A stretch of 64,000 bases of DNA from Sambucus nigra. Taxonomy: Eukaryota > Streptophyta > Magnoliopsida > Dipsacales > Adoxaceae. A program made the position numbers and the translations under genes. A model generated the notes under the pieces. It was given only the letters and a program-made list of their open reading frames with translations. It did not search any database and was not told the origin of the DNA. The DNA lies in the NCBI GenBank assembly GCA_949130495.1, contig OX422207.1, positions 710,492,456-710,556,455 on the forward strand, written 5' to 3'. Position 1 is the stretch's first letter, and the number at the start of each line of letters is the position of its first letter. Below are positions 11,287-21,161 of this stretch, piece by piece.

Positions 11287-11411
11287 GTGACAATTATTTA
11301 AAGTCCTACGTGATACCGGAACCGGAGGCAACCGTAATGGATCCGATGACTAAATATGAGTGTCAGGAGGTTTGTTTTATAGATCCCACTCTTGGATTCA
11401 CCCTAGATCAG
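11287..11411 (+). pseudogene. Second exon-like block with splice signals, unidentified
   Basis: 125 bp between an acceptor (TTCTCTTTCAG, ending 11286) and a donor (CAG/GTATAC at 11412), open throughout in one frame with motifs YVIPEPEATVMDP and ECQEVCFIDPTLGF. Base composition is more balanced than its surroundings. Together with 11131-11209 it looks like two consecutive captured exons of one host gene. I do not recognise the family. It need not be the same gene as the EBP2 fragment. Confidence 0.45.
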
Positions 11412-11454
11412 GTATACTCTCTATTTTATTTTGTATTTTATCACCAATATGCAC

Positions 11455-11735
11455 AAACTCACATGCGCACACAAACACACGCACGCACACACGCACACAC
11501 TCTCACTACATATATGCATACATGCCCCGTCCCCTCCCCCCTTCCCCACTCACACACACACACACAAACACACACACACGCACACACACGCCCCCTGCCC
11601 GTCCCCTCCCCCCTTCCCCACTCGCACACACGCACACATAAACATGCACACATGCGCCCCCTGCCCATCCCCTCCCCCTTTCCCACTCACACGCACACGC
11701 GCACACACACAAACGTGCACACACGCACACACACA
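11455..11735 (+). repeat. Minisatellite: (CA/CG)n alternating with CCCCTCCCCCCTTCCCCACTC
   Basis: About four units, each with a CACACACGCACAC stretch followed by GCCC(C/A)(T/A)(C/G)CCCCTCCCCCCTTCCC and CACTC. The purine/pyrimidine strand bias is strong. Long open frames of Thr/His or Cys/Val come only from the repeat. Confidence 0.88.
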
Positions 11736-12926
11736 AGCCGGGAGCGCCGTGACTACATGGTCGGTTCCTACGACTTACATTGGTCCCGTGCGAGATGTTC
11801 GTGACTCTTGCGGGACCGTTTTGTGGGTGTTTTACGTTTTCACCCTTCGATGGCATCTTTTTTATTCTCAAGTCTAACTTTTTGCAAATTTACGCCGTAT
11901 ACTCAAACCGGGATCCTTGTGACTACCCGTTTGGTTCCTACTATTAACATTGGTCCCGTGTGAGGTGTTCGTGACTCTTACGGTACCGTTTTGTGGCTTT
12001 TTTACGTTTTCACCCTTGTAAGGCATGCTTTTATGCTTTAGTCTATTTTTTTGCAAATTTATGTCGTACAATCCAACCGGGAGCGCCGTGACTACGCGGT
12101 CGGTTCCTACGAGTTACATTGGTCCCGTGCGAGGTGTTCGTGACTCTTACGGGACCGTTTTAAGGTTGTTTTACATTTTCACCCTTCGATGGCATGCAAG
12201 TCTAAATTTTTGCTAATTTACGTCGTACACTCAACCCGGAAGCACCGTTACTACGTGGTCGATTCCTACGAGTCACATTGGTCCCGTGCGAGGTGTTCGT
12301 GACTCTTACAGGACCATTTTGTGCTTGTTGTACGTTTTCACCCTTTGATGGCATGTTTTTATGCTCAAGTCTATTTGTTTTGCAAATTTACGTCGTACAC
12401 TCTAACCGGGAGCCCCGTGACTACGCGGTCGATTTTTATGAGTTACATTAATCCCGTGCGAGGTGTTCGTGACTCTTACAAAACCGTTTTATGGATATTT
12501 TATGTTTTCACCCTTCGATGCCATGTTTTTATGCTTAAGTCTAACTTTTTACAAATTTAAGTCATACACTCAAATCGGAAGCCCCGTGACTACGCGGTCG
12601 GTTCCTACGAGTCACATTAGTCCCGTGCGAGGGGTTCATGACTCTTACGGGACCGTTTTAAGGATGTTTTACGTTTTCACCCTTCGATGGCATGTTTTTA
12701 TGCTTAAGTTTATTTTTTTGCAAATTTACGTCATACACTCAAATCGGGAGCGCCGTGACTACAAGGTCAGTTCCTGCGATTTACATTGGTCCCGTGCGAG
12801 GTGTTCGTGACTCTTATGGGACTGTTTTGTGGCTATTTTATGTTTTCACCATTCGATGGCATGTTTTTATGCTTAAGTCTAATTTTTTGCAAATTTACGT
12901 GGTACAATCAAACCGGGAGCGCCTTA
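11736..12926 (+). repeat. Tandem array B2: 7 copies of the family B unit
   Basis: Units start near 11779, 11949, 12119, 12279, 12447, 12617 and 12785. Diagnostic variants come in the same order as in array B1: a unit with CTATTAACATTGGTCCC, then one with a deletion after GGCATGCAAGTCTAA, then one with GGAAGC(A/C)CCGTTACTAC, then one with TTACATTAATCCCG. So B2 is a copied block of B1 (about 7700-8870) that has lost or never had one unit. Confidence 0.88.
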
Positions 12927-13730
12927 AGCCTAGAAAGTGGCAATCCGTTGGATAATGACTTCTTTTTCTAGTGTTCACCCTAACTATTCTTTGTTCAAAA
13001 GTTATGTTCTCCCTCCCCCCTCTCCCCACTGGAAGTGACAAGAAACAAATGCGCCAACAATACCCAAGATATAGGGGGCACAAAAAACTTAAAATTACGG
13101 GGTTTAGACATAAATAGGATCCAAACCCAAAATAATTAAAAAATTGAATCAATGCATATTTAACCTTAAAATAAAGTTCATCATAGGTCTATCCATTACC
13201 TGGATATTTTGTTACACCCAATGCCAATCAGAACCTTCTCTATGCCAGCAGCGATGCAATTTCAGATTATGTTTGATAGTAGTTCGACCCCAACATCAAT
13301 GTATCCTATGACACTGAAAAAATAATGAATTTTTTGCAAACAGTTATGTTCAATTAAAAAAATGGTAGAACCAAAAAATCAAATTCAAAACCAAAGGAAG
13401 AAAACCAGGGCTAGTTCTTTCGTCACTCACTGTCCCTACGAGTTACATTGGTCCTATGGGAGGTATTGGTACCACCCACGGGGCCTCACGGGGCCGTTCG
13501 GAGGCTGTTTTGGGTTTTCGCCCTCTAAAGCCAAACGATAGAGATAAATAAATGAAAACATATCTATTCTAAACAAAAGAACCGATAAATCATCTAACAT
13601 TTGCACAAATAGCGGGACATTACACTTAAAAGTAGATGAAATTCATAAACTAATGTAAAGTGCTAATACAATGTCAATATCATAATAGGATACAAATAAG
13701 ATTGATGAGGATAAAATAATATTTTGATAC
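12927..13730. other. Spacer downstream of the transposase gene, with one isolated family A unit
   Basis: Mostly AT-rich sequence without recognisable genes. At about 13433-13535 an isolated family A unit fragment appears (TACGAGTTACATTGGTCCTA, then CCACCCACGGGGCC), with a small internal duplication CACGGGGCCTCACGGGGCC. The last ~190 bases are the 3' flank of the minus-strand transposase gene. Confidence 0.6.
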
Positions 13731-16700
13731 TCAATCTTCCTCTAAATCAACTAAAAGATCCCTCAAATTAGGGTTGTCATCAAGAGCTGACTGGAACTCT
13801 TTTGGAGCCTTTAATGCGTCTACTTCAGTAGTCATACCCTTTGGTGCATGCACAACAATAGACCAATTGCCATCATTTATGCACTTCGAGTAGAATACCT
13901 TCTTTACATTCTGAATAAAAGGCTTGTCGACTATGCGGTCTTTAGTCTTCAGCTTTAATAAATCTACCATAGTAAGTTTGGAGTCGGTATCAACTTTGCA
14001 AGCATTCGTTGTATCCTCCACCTTTACCCAATCACAATAGAATACGGTTTCTGTGAAATCCAAGTAATCAAGTTCTAGGATTTGTTGAATTATCCCTTAA
14101 TAGGTTAGCACCGTATTCTTTGGATTTTTGTCACTTTTGCTAGCGATACAGGTGGTCAAGGCGGAAATTGATATTCCACTGTATTGCGTCAAAAGCTTTT
14201 CCTCATATGGATATGAAATGAAATCAAAACCGTTGGTGTGGAATTTCTTAAACTCTTTTGCATAAATAACCGCACACATAAGATGTGAAAAGTACCTATT
14301 TTGACACCCATGCCCTAAAGTCAGTTGTCGTCCAATTTCTCCTTTGATTTTGGATAATTTCGTTCTCGTACTTCCTACCGAAAAATTATAGAGTTTAGAT
14401 CATAAAATAAAAAATACATATAATCAAAGAAGAAGAATTCAGTAGATACTCACTCTCTCCAGTCTTGGACTTCATCTTGCGATTCGAAGACATGACGAGT
14501 TGCTTGATCGTATTGTAGGTTTGTGAGTTTCACCTCTTTAGGGTTCCCAAAAGATAATTCGTCCTCAAACTCATCAGGTACCTCTATCACTCGTTCTCCA
14601 CGAGGATTAAACCTCCTCACCTCTTGTTGTGGCATATGTTCCCTAGCGTATAGCGATGATTCCACCGTTACGTATTCTTCAGCAATTAACCCTCCAATAT
14701 ACCGTGTATTCTTTACATAATCTTTGAAGATTTTCATCAAGCGCTCAAAAGGATACATCCAACGATACCTCACGGGACCACATAAATGCACAAGCCGGTG
14801 GATACTGATATCGAAGAATGACGGAGGAAAATATTTCTCTAATACACAAACTGCCTCGGCTAAAGTTGATTTCGCAGCTTTAATGTGCCTTCTGTTTACC
14901 ACTTTTGCACAAAGTAGGGTAAAACACAAACTGATTTGCATAATTGCCCGACGGAGATCTTTGCGTTCAGAGAAGCAATGCCGAAATAACAACGGGATTA
15001 ATTGGATGATTACGTGCCAGTCGTGAGACTTGCACTGTTTCAAGTCATTTGCTTGGTAGCTTACTACCCTACGTAAATTACCAGAATAACCGGTTGGAGT
15101 CTTCAAGTTGAACAACGTGTCTAAGAGGATCTTCTTCTCACTAGTAGTCAAAGTGAAAGCAGTCGGGGGATAGAAATTCTTCCTATAATTGGATTATTTT
15201 TTAACCACAGTCTCTTCTTTATTTTCATATCCTGTAGATCTCGGCGGGCACGCTCTCCATCTTTGGAATGAGATCCACCCAGACATGTTCCTATCTAATG
15301 TTCTGCAACATTCTTCTCTGTGTGCATCATATTAATTATATGCCTTACACGATGATCTTTCCAATACGGCAAATCAAAAAATATTGATCGCCTGGACCAT
15401 GGCTTCGCTTTACTAGGGTCGTTCGGATCCTCCCTAGCTTTACGCTTTAGGTTTACAAACTGGGGGTGTTTGCCTACGTACCTATTCCCCGCAGTCGCAT
15501 CCACCGGCTTCTCCTCAATTTGCTGACTAGAAAGTCGAATAGGTGTCGTTCTTCGCTCGTGACCGACAGGCAAAAAGTTAGACTTGTCGTTCCTAAAAGG
15601 GTAACTGGTCGGCATAAATCTACGATGACCCGTGTAACTCAACTTACCACTATGTTTTAACCAATAGGCTTCAGTTTCCTCCCCACATATGGGACATCCA
15701 AAATAATCATGAACATTACAACCGGACAAGGTACCGTAAGCAGGAAGATCGTGGATCGCCCACATCACCATTGCTTTAAGTGTGAACTCTTCACCCTTAT
15801 GAGAATCGAACGCTGCCACGCCTTTATCCCACAACTCTTTAAGTTCTTCGATTAATGGTGCTAAGAATATATCAATATCATCACTGGGAGCTTTCGGCCC
15901 GGGTATCAACAGAGATAACAATGTGAACTCCTTTCTCATGCATAATGTCGGAGGAAGACTTAAAGGCGCCATAAGAACTGGCCAATAACTCTGACTAGTA
16001 CTTAAATTATCGAAAGGGTTAAACCCATCGGTTGAGATTGCAAGACGAACGTTGCGCGGTTCCTTTACAAATTCATGGTGTTGTGCATTTGAAATTTGTT
16101 AGATGAGTGAATCAACCGAATGACGCATCAAATTCCCACCCACCTCGCATCGAGCATGCCATGTCATGGCCTCCGCTATCCACGGTACAGTAAAAAAACG
16201 TTTTAACCGTGGCCCAAGTGGAAAATATTTCAAAACCTTTTGTGGGACTTGCGAGCACTTGCGATTTTTTGCATGTTTGCCATTTCCATTCTCACAAACC
16301 ATATATCTAGGCTCACTGCATACAGGACATTCATCCTTCTCTTCGTGCTCATTCCGGTACAATATGCAATCATACTTGCAAGCATGAATAGATTTGTATT
16401 TCAAACCTAAACCCTTCAAACTCTTCTTCATGGTAGGATAATTGTCTGGTAACATGTTCTCTTTTGGTAGAATTTCTTTAACCCACTTAAGAATTCCGGT
16501 TACGCTGTTTCCAGACAAACCAAATTGACTCTTCAAATTATGCAAACCAATCATTGCATATAATACCGAGTGATCTTCATCGCAATCTTTATACAACGGT
16601 CTAGCCGCATCGGCTTTCAACCGTATGTATTCCCGATCTCCAAGTAGTTCAGCATCAATTTGTTCATTTACTTGGTCATAATGCGCATTATTTGTATCCA

Positions 16701-17094
16701 TAGGTTGGTGGTTTTGTTGGTTGTGGAGTCCGTAAGCATCATCAATTAAGTCAGTCAATGGACGATGTGTTGGTGAATCATGTACCACTTCTACTCCTTG
16801 AGGTTCCATTACACGGTCGGCTCCCGGTAATTCTTCTGGAACATAAGGTACAACTTTTTCACCATGGTATGTCCATATTATATAGTCTTGACAGATTCCC
16901 CACTTTAGTAAATGCAACTCAACAACTTCTAATGACTTATATTTTTCGTTAATACAATGAGTGCACGGACACGAAATCTTCTCACTTTTAAGATTTTTGG
17001 AAGCGTATTTAACAAATTCATAAACGCCCTTTACATGATTAATTGATATCCGGTTAATCTCTCCCATCCACTCTTTGTGTTATGGGAAATCCAT
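13731..17094 (-). pseudogene. TNP2-type CACTA transposase, broken
   Basis: Read on the minus strand, domains come in the usual order. The N-terminal transposase-associated domain (17067-16830; CPCTHC, HLLKWGI, IWTYHGE) is followed by the Tnp2 core (about 16400-15300; MTWHARCEV, STDGFNPF, LIPGPKAPSDD, HDLPAYGTLSGC, CPICGEE, GHRRFMP). Then come the DUF4218 region (15150-14700; FPPSFFDI, GPVRYRWMYPFERLMK) and a DUF4216-like C-terminus (14280-13731; YSGISISA, YCDWVKV). It would catalyse excision and insertion through the element ends. Breaks: a stop at codon 5 of the probable original start (17080-17082), stops ending frames at about 16099 and 15295, and a frameshift near 15195. An intron (14375-14453, GTGAGT…GGTAG, 79 bp) restores a sensible frame. 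Another stop lies between 14370 and 14097. It is the downstream gene of the pair with the TNPA-like ORF. Confidence 0.9.
14375..14453 (-). other. Intron in the transposase pseudogene
   Basis: On the minus strand the donor is GA/GTGAGTATCT and the acceptor TTTTTCGGTAG/GAAG, 79 bp and AT-rich. Removing it joins the DUF4218 part to a further open stretch (reading KYENEIIQ…) in frame, whereas the unspliced frame stops immediately. Confidence 0.7.
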
Positions 17095-17109
17095 GCAATA
17101 ATCTTCAAA

Positions 17110-17325
17110 TTTCAGTCTTGTGGTAATAGGTTAAAAATATTATTACAACTGAAACAAAAAGAATATTCTTACGACTGAAACAAAAAAAATATCATTCCAA
17201 ACGAAACAAAACCAATATACTTACAACTGAAACAAAAAAATATCATTCCAACTGAAGCAAAACCAATATTCTTACAACTAAAACAAAAAAAAATTATTAC
17301 AACTGAAACGAAAGAAAATATTATT
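17110..17325. repeat. Degenerate ~27-bp tandem repeat between the two CACTA genes
   Basis: About seven copies of a phrase like TTACAACTGAAACAAAAAAA followed by TATTATT or ATATCATTCC fill the gap between the end of the TNPA-like ORF and the start of the transposase gene. Confidence 0.85.
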
Positions 17326-18897
17326 AAATCTTGGCCAACAGATAAAGTGGCCAAGTAATAAAAGATTTTGCATAATTCCTCAATTCCATCCCATCCCCGC
17401 TGTTAACGTACACAGGTACATCTCCGCAGCCGTTGTATATTTCATCGACCATTATTTTAGCCTCACCCTTCTCCAAAGGTCGGTGATGTACTAGAGTTCC
17501 AGGAACCCTGGAGATGAGTATGCACACGCCAACAAACCTCGAATTGCTCATGTCCTTGATATAGTACTCTTCGCCATAGTCACTGTGAGTTGTTGACGAT
17601 GATCCGAGCCCCGTGATTGGCGGAGGTGCAGGGGAGGGGAATGTTAGAGGATGAGGCATTTGAGAGGGGAATGTTGGAGGGGAAGGATGTGTGAAACCTT
17701 GAGTAGGAGTAGGGTAAGGGTAACCTTGAGGAGGCATTGGGGGCCTATAACTTTCCCAAAGATTCACAAGTTTCCCAATTTGATTTGTCAATAATCCCAG
17801 GGAATTTTTAATCTCATCGACATCCCCATCGGTCTTCAACTGGTGCTCCTTTTGGGATGAGATACAATTCTTGACCGAAGAAAGCTCGTCCACAAGAGGT
17901 GCAATGTGTTGAAGTTTTGTTTTTGTCATATGTGAGCCAACACCTCTCGTCCTCCCCCTTTTGTCCTTTCGAAAGGTCTTAGTCAGGGCATCATTTTTAA
18001 GGTCAAAGTCATCACTAGGGCTCGAATCTGATTGACTGCTGATGGCCTCTATTGATTCCAGTGTCTTAGCCAAGTGCAGCGGGAATTTATTATCTTTGTC
18101 CCGTCGAGCATGAAGGATTAAGTTGGACCGATTTGGGTTTTTACCGGCATCTGGACCATCTTTTGTCCTACTCACCCATTCATTCTTCAAATCCTCATTT
18201 GATTTGGATCCCGGCCTATGGATATCAGTTTTTTGTGCCCTATTTTTTTTGTTTTGCTCCCTCTGGACCAAATTTTTTTCCTTCGCCTCATTCTCTAAAA
18301 ACTTATTCCACTGATCCACCGGCATTTCAACATTGGGAGGCACTTTCTCTTTCAAAGCCAAAATATCTGAGCTCGCTGCCTCTTTCGGGAAATGTTTCTT
18401 TCGAAGGTTTCTCCTGTATTTCCTCAATCCTTCAGCAACCCGAGATAAAACCTTATTCTTGGAACGGCAGGAAATGAGAAATGGTTGCAAAGTTGGTCAT
18501 ATATGTCATCTTTGACAGCTTGATCAACAAGGTTCCAATTGTCTGGTCCACCGACTCCCACGTTCAATTTTCCCAGTGACAAACACCGGGCTTTAAAGTT
18601 CAGCACGTCATTCCTATCACCCGTCGGGTTATTCCCGAGAAGGGAGAAGCCAATAGGCTTCTTTTTATTTGAGCGGGTGGGATCATGAGTGTTGGATGGG
18701 GGCGTTAAAGCAACGGGAGTACTGGATTGGGGCGTAGGAGCACTTGGAGTTGGACTTGGTGAGGAGTGAACCATTGGTGGAGTTGTGAATTGCTCAGCCA
18801 TTGGTGTTGAGAATTCGGGTTCTGCACGAGATGGTGAACCTCGTTGTGGTGTCACATCGGCACTTGGTACCCTTGGGTTGTTTCCTCTCGACATTAT
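17324..18897 (-). pseudogene. TNPA-like ORF (Ptta/En-Spm, Transposase_24 type)
   Basis: On the minus strand the exon begins near 18897, with the first Met at 18894. The N-terminus is low-complexity, Pro/Ser/Thr-rich (about 75 residues). A Transposase_24/Ptta-like region follows (KARCLSLGKLNVG, VDQAVKDDIYDQL, GLRKYRRNLRKKHF), then a basic/acidic stretch, a helical region ending IGKLVNLWESY, a Pro-rich linker (YPYPTPTQGFTHPSPP), and a C-terminal block GTLVHHRPL…VDEIYNG…FITWPLYLL, typical of this protein in plant CACTA elements. TNPA-type proteins bind the subterminal repeats and assist transposition. The frame breaks once: an upstream frame (18894-18424) overlaps the downstream one (18490-17324), and the conserved region crosses from one to the other at about 18440-18490. 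A single indel there is the simplest explanation. Confidence 0.85.
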
Positions 18898-19001
18898 CTA
18901 CAAAAATTAAAAAATATAATTGACTAATTAATTATAGTAATATGAAATTATAACTAATTAATCAAGCTTAATTAGTTATATATGTATAGATAGATAGATA
19001 C
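18898..19001 (-). other. Putative intron joining the gag-like exon to the TNPA-like exon
   Basis: On the minus strand the donor is GAAAAG/GTATCTATC and the acceptor TTTTTAATTTTTGTAG/ATAATGTCG, 104 bp and AT-rich. Splicing would carry the gag-like frame (…SYFEK) directly and in phase into the TNPA-like ATG (…IMSRGNN). Confidence 0.65.
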
Positions 19002-19560
19002 CTTTTCAAAGTAAGACTTTAGAATAAGTTCAATGTGTCTGATCTCCATCCATTCGGTATTAGTTTTTAAGAACCTATGAATTTTTGCACGTGGCCAACT
19101 AGAAGGAAGGGTATCTATGATTGATGTGTAGATGTCAGTGACATGAACTCGGAATCCCCTATTTCTCAACTTGTTGGCAAGATTCAATTTTACGTGCATG
19201 TGGCGCGAGACATCACAGTCTATGTCAATGCTCTCTGTACGCCGTTGTATCCATAACGGGTAGATTTTTTTTCCGCCTTCTTCAACAACATAACCAAGGT
19301 CAGGGCTATGTCGGGATTATGTGTGTGAAATATATTTTGTATAACGTCATCCCAGTTTTCTGGTAGAGAAAATAGAATACGATCGAACAAGTAATCTTGC
19401 TGTATATCAAATCCATGATTTACAAGGTAGTTAAATTGTTCGATCTTTTTATTTCCGTACCTATAAATAGGAGTACCCTCTATATGACGCACGCTAATAA
19501 AAGAGTTATATGTGCGGTCTAATTACAACCTCTCCCACTCTTGTTGACAGTATCTAACAC
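19002..19560 (-). pseudogene. Gag-like (UBN2-type) double domain upstream of the TNPA-like ORF
   Basis: Two successive minus-strand stretches resemble the helical gag domain of copia-type elements. The first (19492-19223) has YRYGNKKIEQFNYLVNHGF, FDRILFSLPENW and LLKKAEKKS. The second (19240-19002) has MHVKLNLANKLRNRGF, IYTSIIDTLPSSW and LILKSYFEK. Each has the L-x-SLP/TLP-x-SW-type signature after a helical segment. They are separated by a frameshift near 19245. The second ends at a splice donor that would fuse it in frame to the TNPA-like ORF. Gag proteins bind nucleic acid and self-assemble. Any role here is unknown. It could be a captured retroelement piece or a normal but rarely described N-terminus of this CACTA clade. 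Family assignment is from motif memory. Confidence 0.5.
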
Positions 19561-20517
19561 CGTGCCTCATTTTTCCTGAGAAAGGTATACGAGGGCATGA
19601 ATACGAGTCCTGCTATTAAGGTTTAGGTTTGAAAGTTATGAGAGTTTAAACATACATATACACATAAACAAGACAAGCATATGTGATATACTTTTTCATA
19701 GGCAAATCAAGAGCACACCCAAAAAATTTAATAACATATACATTTATCGACACTAGTATCAATTCAATAAATTCAATATAGTATCCAACAACCAAGCCAA
19801 CAACATCTCACTATAGTGCAAAAAATCACGACATGTATATAACCCCCAATATAATATGATGGCACGCATATAACCCCCAATAAAATCACGACAAGGTGGA
19901 TGCAAATTTTTTTACTCCTTAAAAATCCATTTAATTATATTTTGTCAAAAAAAATTACACACACACATATAATCTAGGGTTTATTAGCATAATCTATACA
20001 TACACACACATACAATCTAGGGTTTATTGACATAATCTATACATACACACAGATACAATTTAGGGTTTACTAAACCTTAATATTTTTTTTGACATAAATC
20101 TATACATACACACACATGCAATCTATACATACACACACATAAACATACATATACACATAAATATAGGGTTTATTGACAAAAAAAAATTATTTGTTCATAG
20201 TTACACACATAAACATACATATACACATAAATCTATGCATACACACACATATAAACATAAATCAATACATACACACACACATACAAACATAAATCTACAC
20301 ATACACACATAAAACTTAGGGCTTTGAATAGAAATCACGAAATCCAAATGAAATGAAAAGAAATCTATACATACCAGGGGTTAATCCCAATGAAATCCAA
20401 TTGAAATTGCTTAGCCCTTAGAAATGACACCAAATCGCATGAAATCCCTTAGCCCCGATACACAGCCCTTACAAATTGCAAATGACTAACCAGGGTTTTA
20501 TTTATTAAGTCATTAAT
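19561..20517. other. Presumed 5' region of the CACTA genes with CA-rich minisatellite
   Basis: AT-rich sequence upstream (minus-strand sense) of the gag-like exon. At about 19955-20330 a degenerate minisatellite repeats AATCTATACATACACACACA and CAATCTAGGGTTTATTGACA, including TAGGGTTT telo-box-like words. No gene recognised. The promoter for the minus-strand genes should lie here or in the subterminal array. I could not choose a TATA box. Confidence 0.5.
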
Positions 20518-21158
20518 CTGGTCATGGCCTAGAGCCGTGACCCACAAAGCGCGCGACCAATAAATGAAACTAGGGTATTTCTGGCTCGCACCTGGTCACG
20601 GCCTAGAGCCGTGACCCCCCATTGAAGACCCTCTTCCACCCTACTACCTGCTTGAGTATTGGTCACGACCAATAGCCGTGACTCACACCACTTACACCTG
20701 GTCACGGCCTAGAGCCGTGACCCACTATGCACAACCCTCTTCACATCAACCCTGCTTCCTGAATGATCTTTTATCACGGCCCATAGCCGTGACCCACACC
20801 CAGAAATGGTCACGGCCCTAAGCCGTGACCCTCAATGTGTGTACTCTCTTCGTCATCATGTCATGGGTCACGGACTTGGGCCGTGACCCACCCGCGACCA
20901 AGCTTGGAGGGAATTTTGGCGCGAGTTTGGCTCTAAGATGGTCACGAGCTGGTCACGGCTTGGTCACGTCCCAAGTCTGCGATGACAGTGGTCACGACCC
21001 AAGTCCGTGATAACTTCCCGAGCATCAATAATTTAGTGTGGTAATAAATATGGTCACGCCAAATATTGAGTGGGTCACGGCCCAAGTCCGCGACGAGTTG
21101 GTCGCGGACTTGGGCCGTGACCCACTTGGCGTGACCATTCGCAGGATTTGGTGTAGTG
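20518..21158. repeat. Right subterminal repeat array (GGTCACGGCC…GCCGTGACC)
   Basis: Repeated palindromic modules of the form GGTCACGGCCTAGAGCCGTGACC occur near 20521, 20593, 20660, 20699, 20771 and 20806. More irregular GGTCACG and GTGACC copies follow up to the right end. They are functionally equivalent to the left array, but here the A variant (GTCACGG) dominates while the left array mostly has the G variant (GTCGCGG). Confidence 0.85.
21128..21158 (-). repeat. Right terminal inverted repeat of CACTA element
   Basis: Mirror of the left end, finishing TTTGGTGTAGTG. It runs inwards directly into the subterminal GTGACC motifs. Confidence 0.85.
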
Positions 21159-21161
21159 GCA
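21159..21161. repeat. Target-site duplication GCA, right of CACTA element
   Basis: Matches 2357-2359. The flanking Ty3/gypsy sequence resumes here. Confidence 0.9.

Larger units (their letters stand above)
10373..11735 (+). other. Captured gene-like segment inside the CACTA element
   Basis: This non-array island contains an EBP2 coding fragment (10713-10837) and two exon-like blocks bounded by consensus splice signals (11131-11209 and 11287-11411). It also holds TGCATATATATGCA palindromes and CA-rich / CCCCTCCCC minisatellite sequence. Transduplication of host gene pieces into CACTA elements is known for the superfamily. That this island arose that way is inferred from the EBP2 match and the splice-site layout. 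The remaining sequence (10373-10712) shows nothing I recognise. Confidence 0.6.
2360..21158 (-). mobile_element. CACTA (En/Spm) transposon, 18.8 kb, with both ends and target-site duplication
   Basis: The left end reads CACTACACCAAAACTGGCGA and the right end is its near inverted complement, ending GATTTGGTGTAGTG. Both ends are flanked by the trinucleotide GCA (2357-2359 and 21159-21161), the 3-bp duplication expected of CACTA elements. Subterminal palindromic repeat arrays lie just inside both ends. Coding capacity is on the minus strand: gag-like plus TNPA-like ORF (17324-19560) and a TNP2-type transposase (13731-17094). The left 11 kb is non-coding and filled with ~168-bp tandem arrays and captured gene sequence. 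At 18.8 kb it is long for the superfamily. Broken transposase frames suggest that it can no longer move by itself. Confidence 0.95.

Noticed and set aside
11310..11877. His/Thr/Pro-rich + strand and Cys/Val-rich - strand open frames
   Set aside because: Generated by the CACACA / CCCCTCCCC minisatellite. Only the 125-bp exon-like block at 11287-11411 looks different from repeat-derived sequence.
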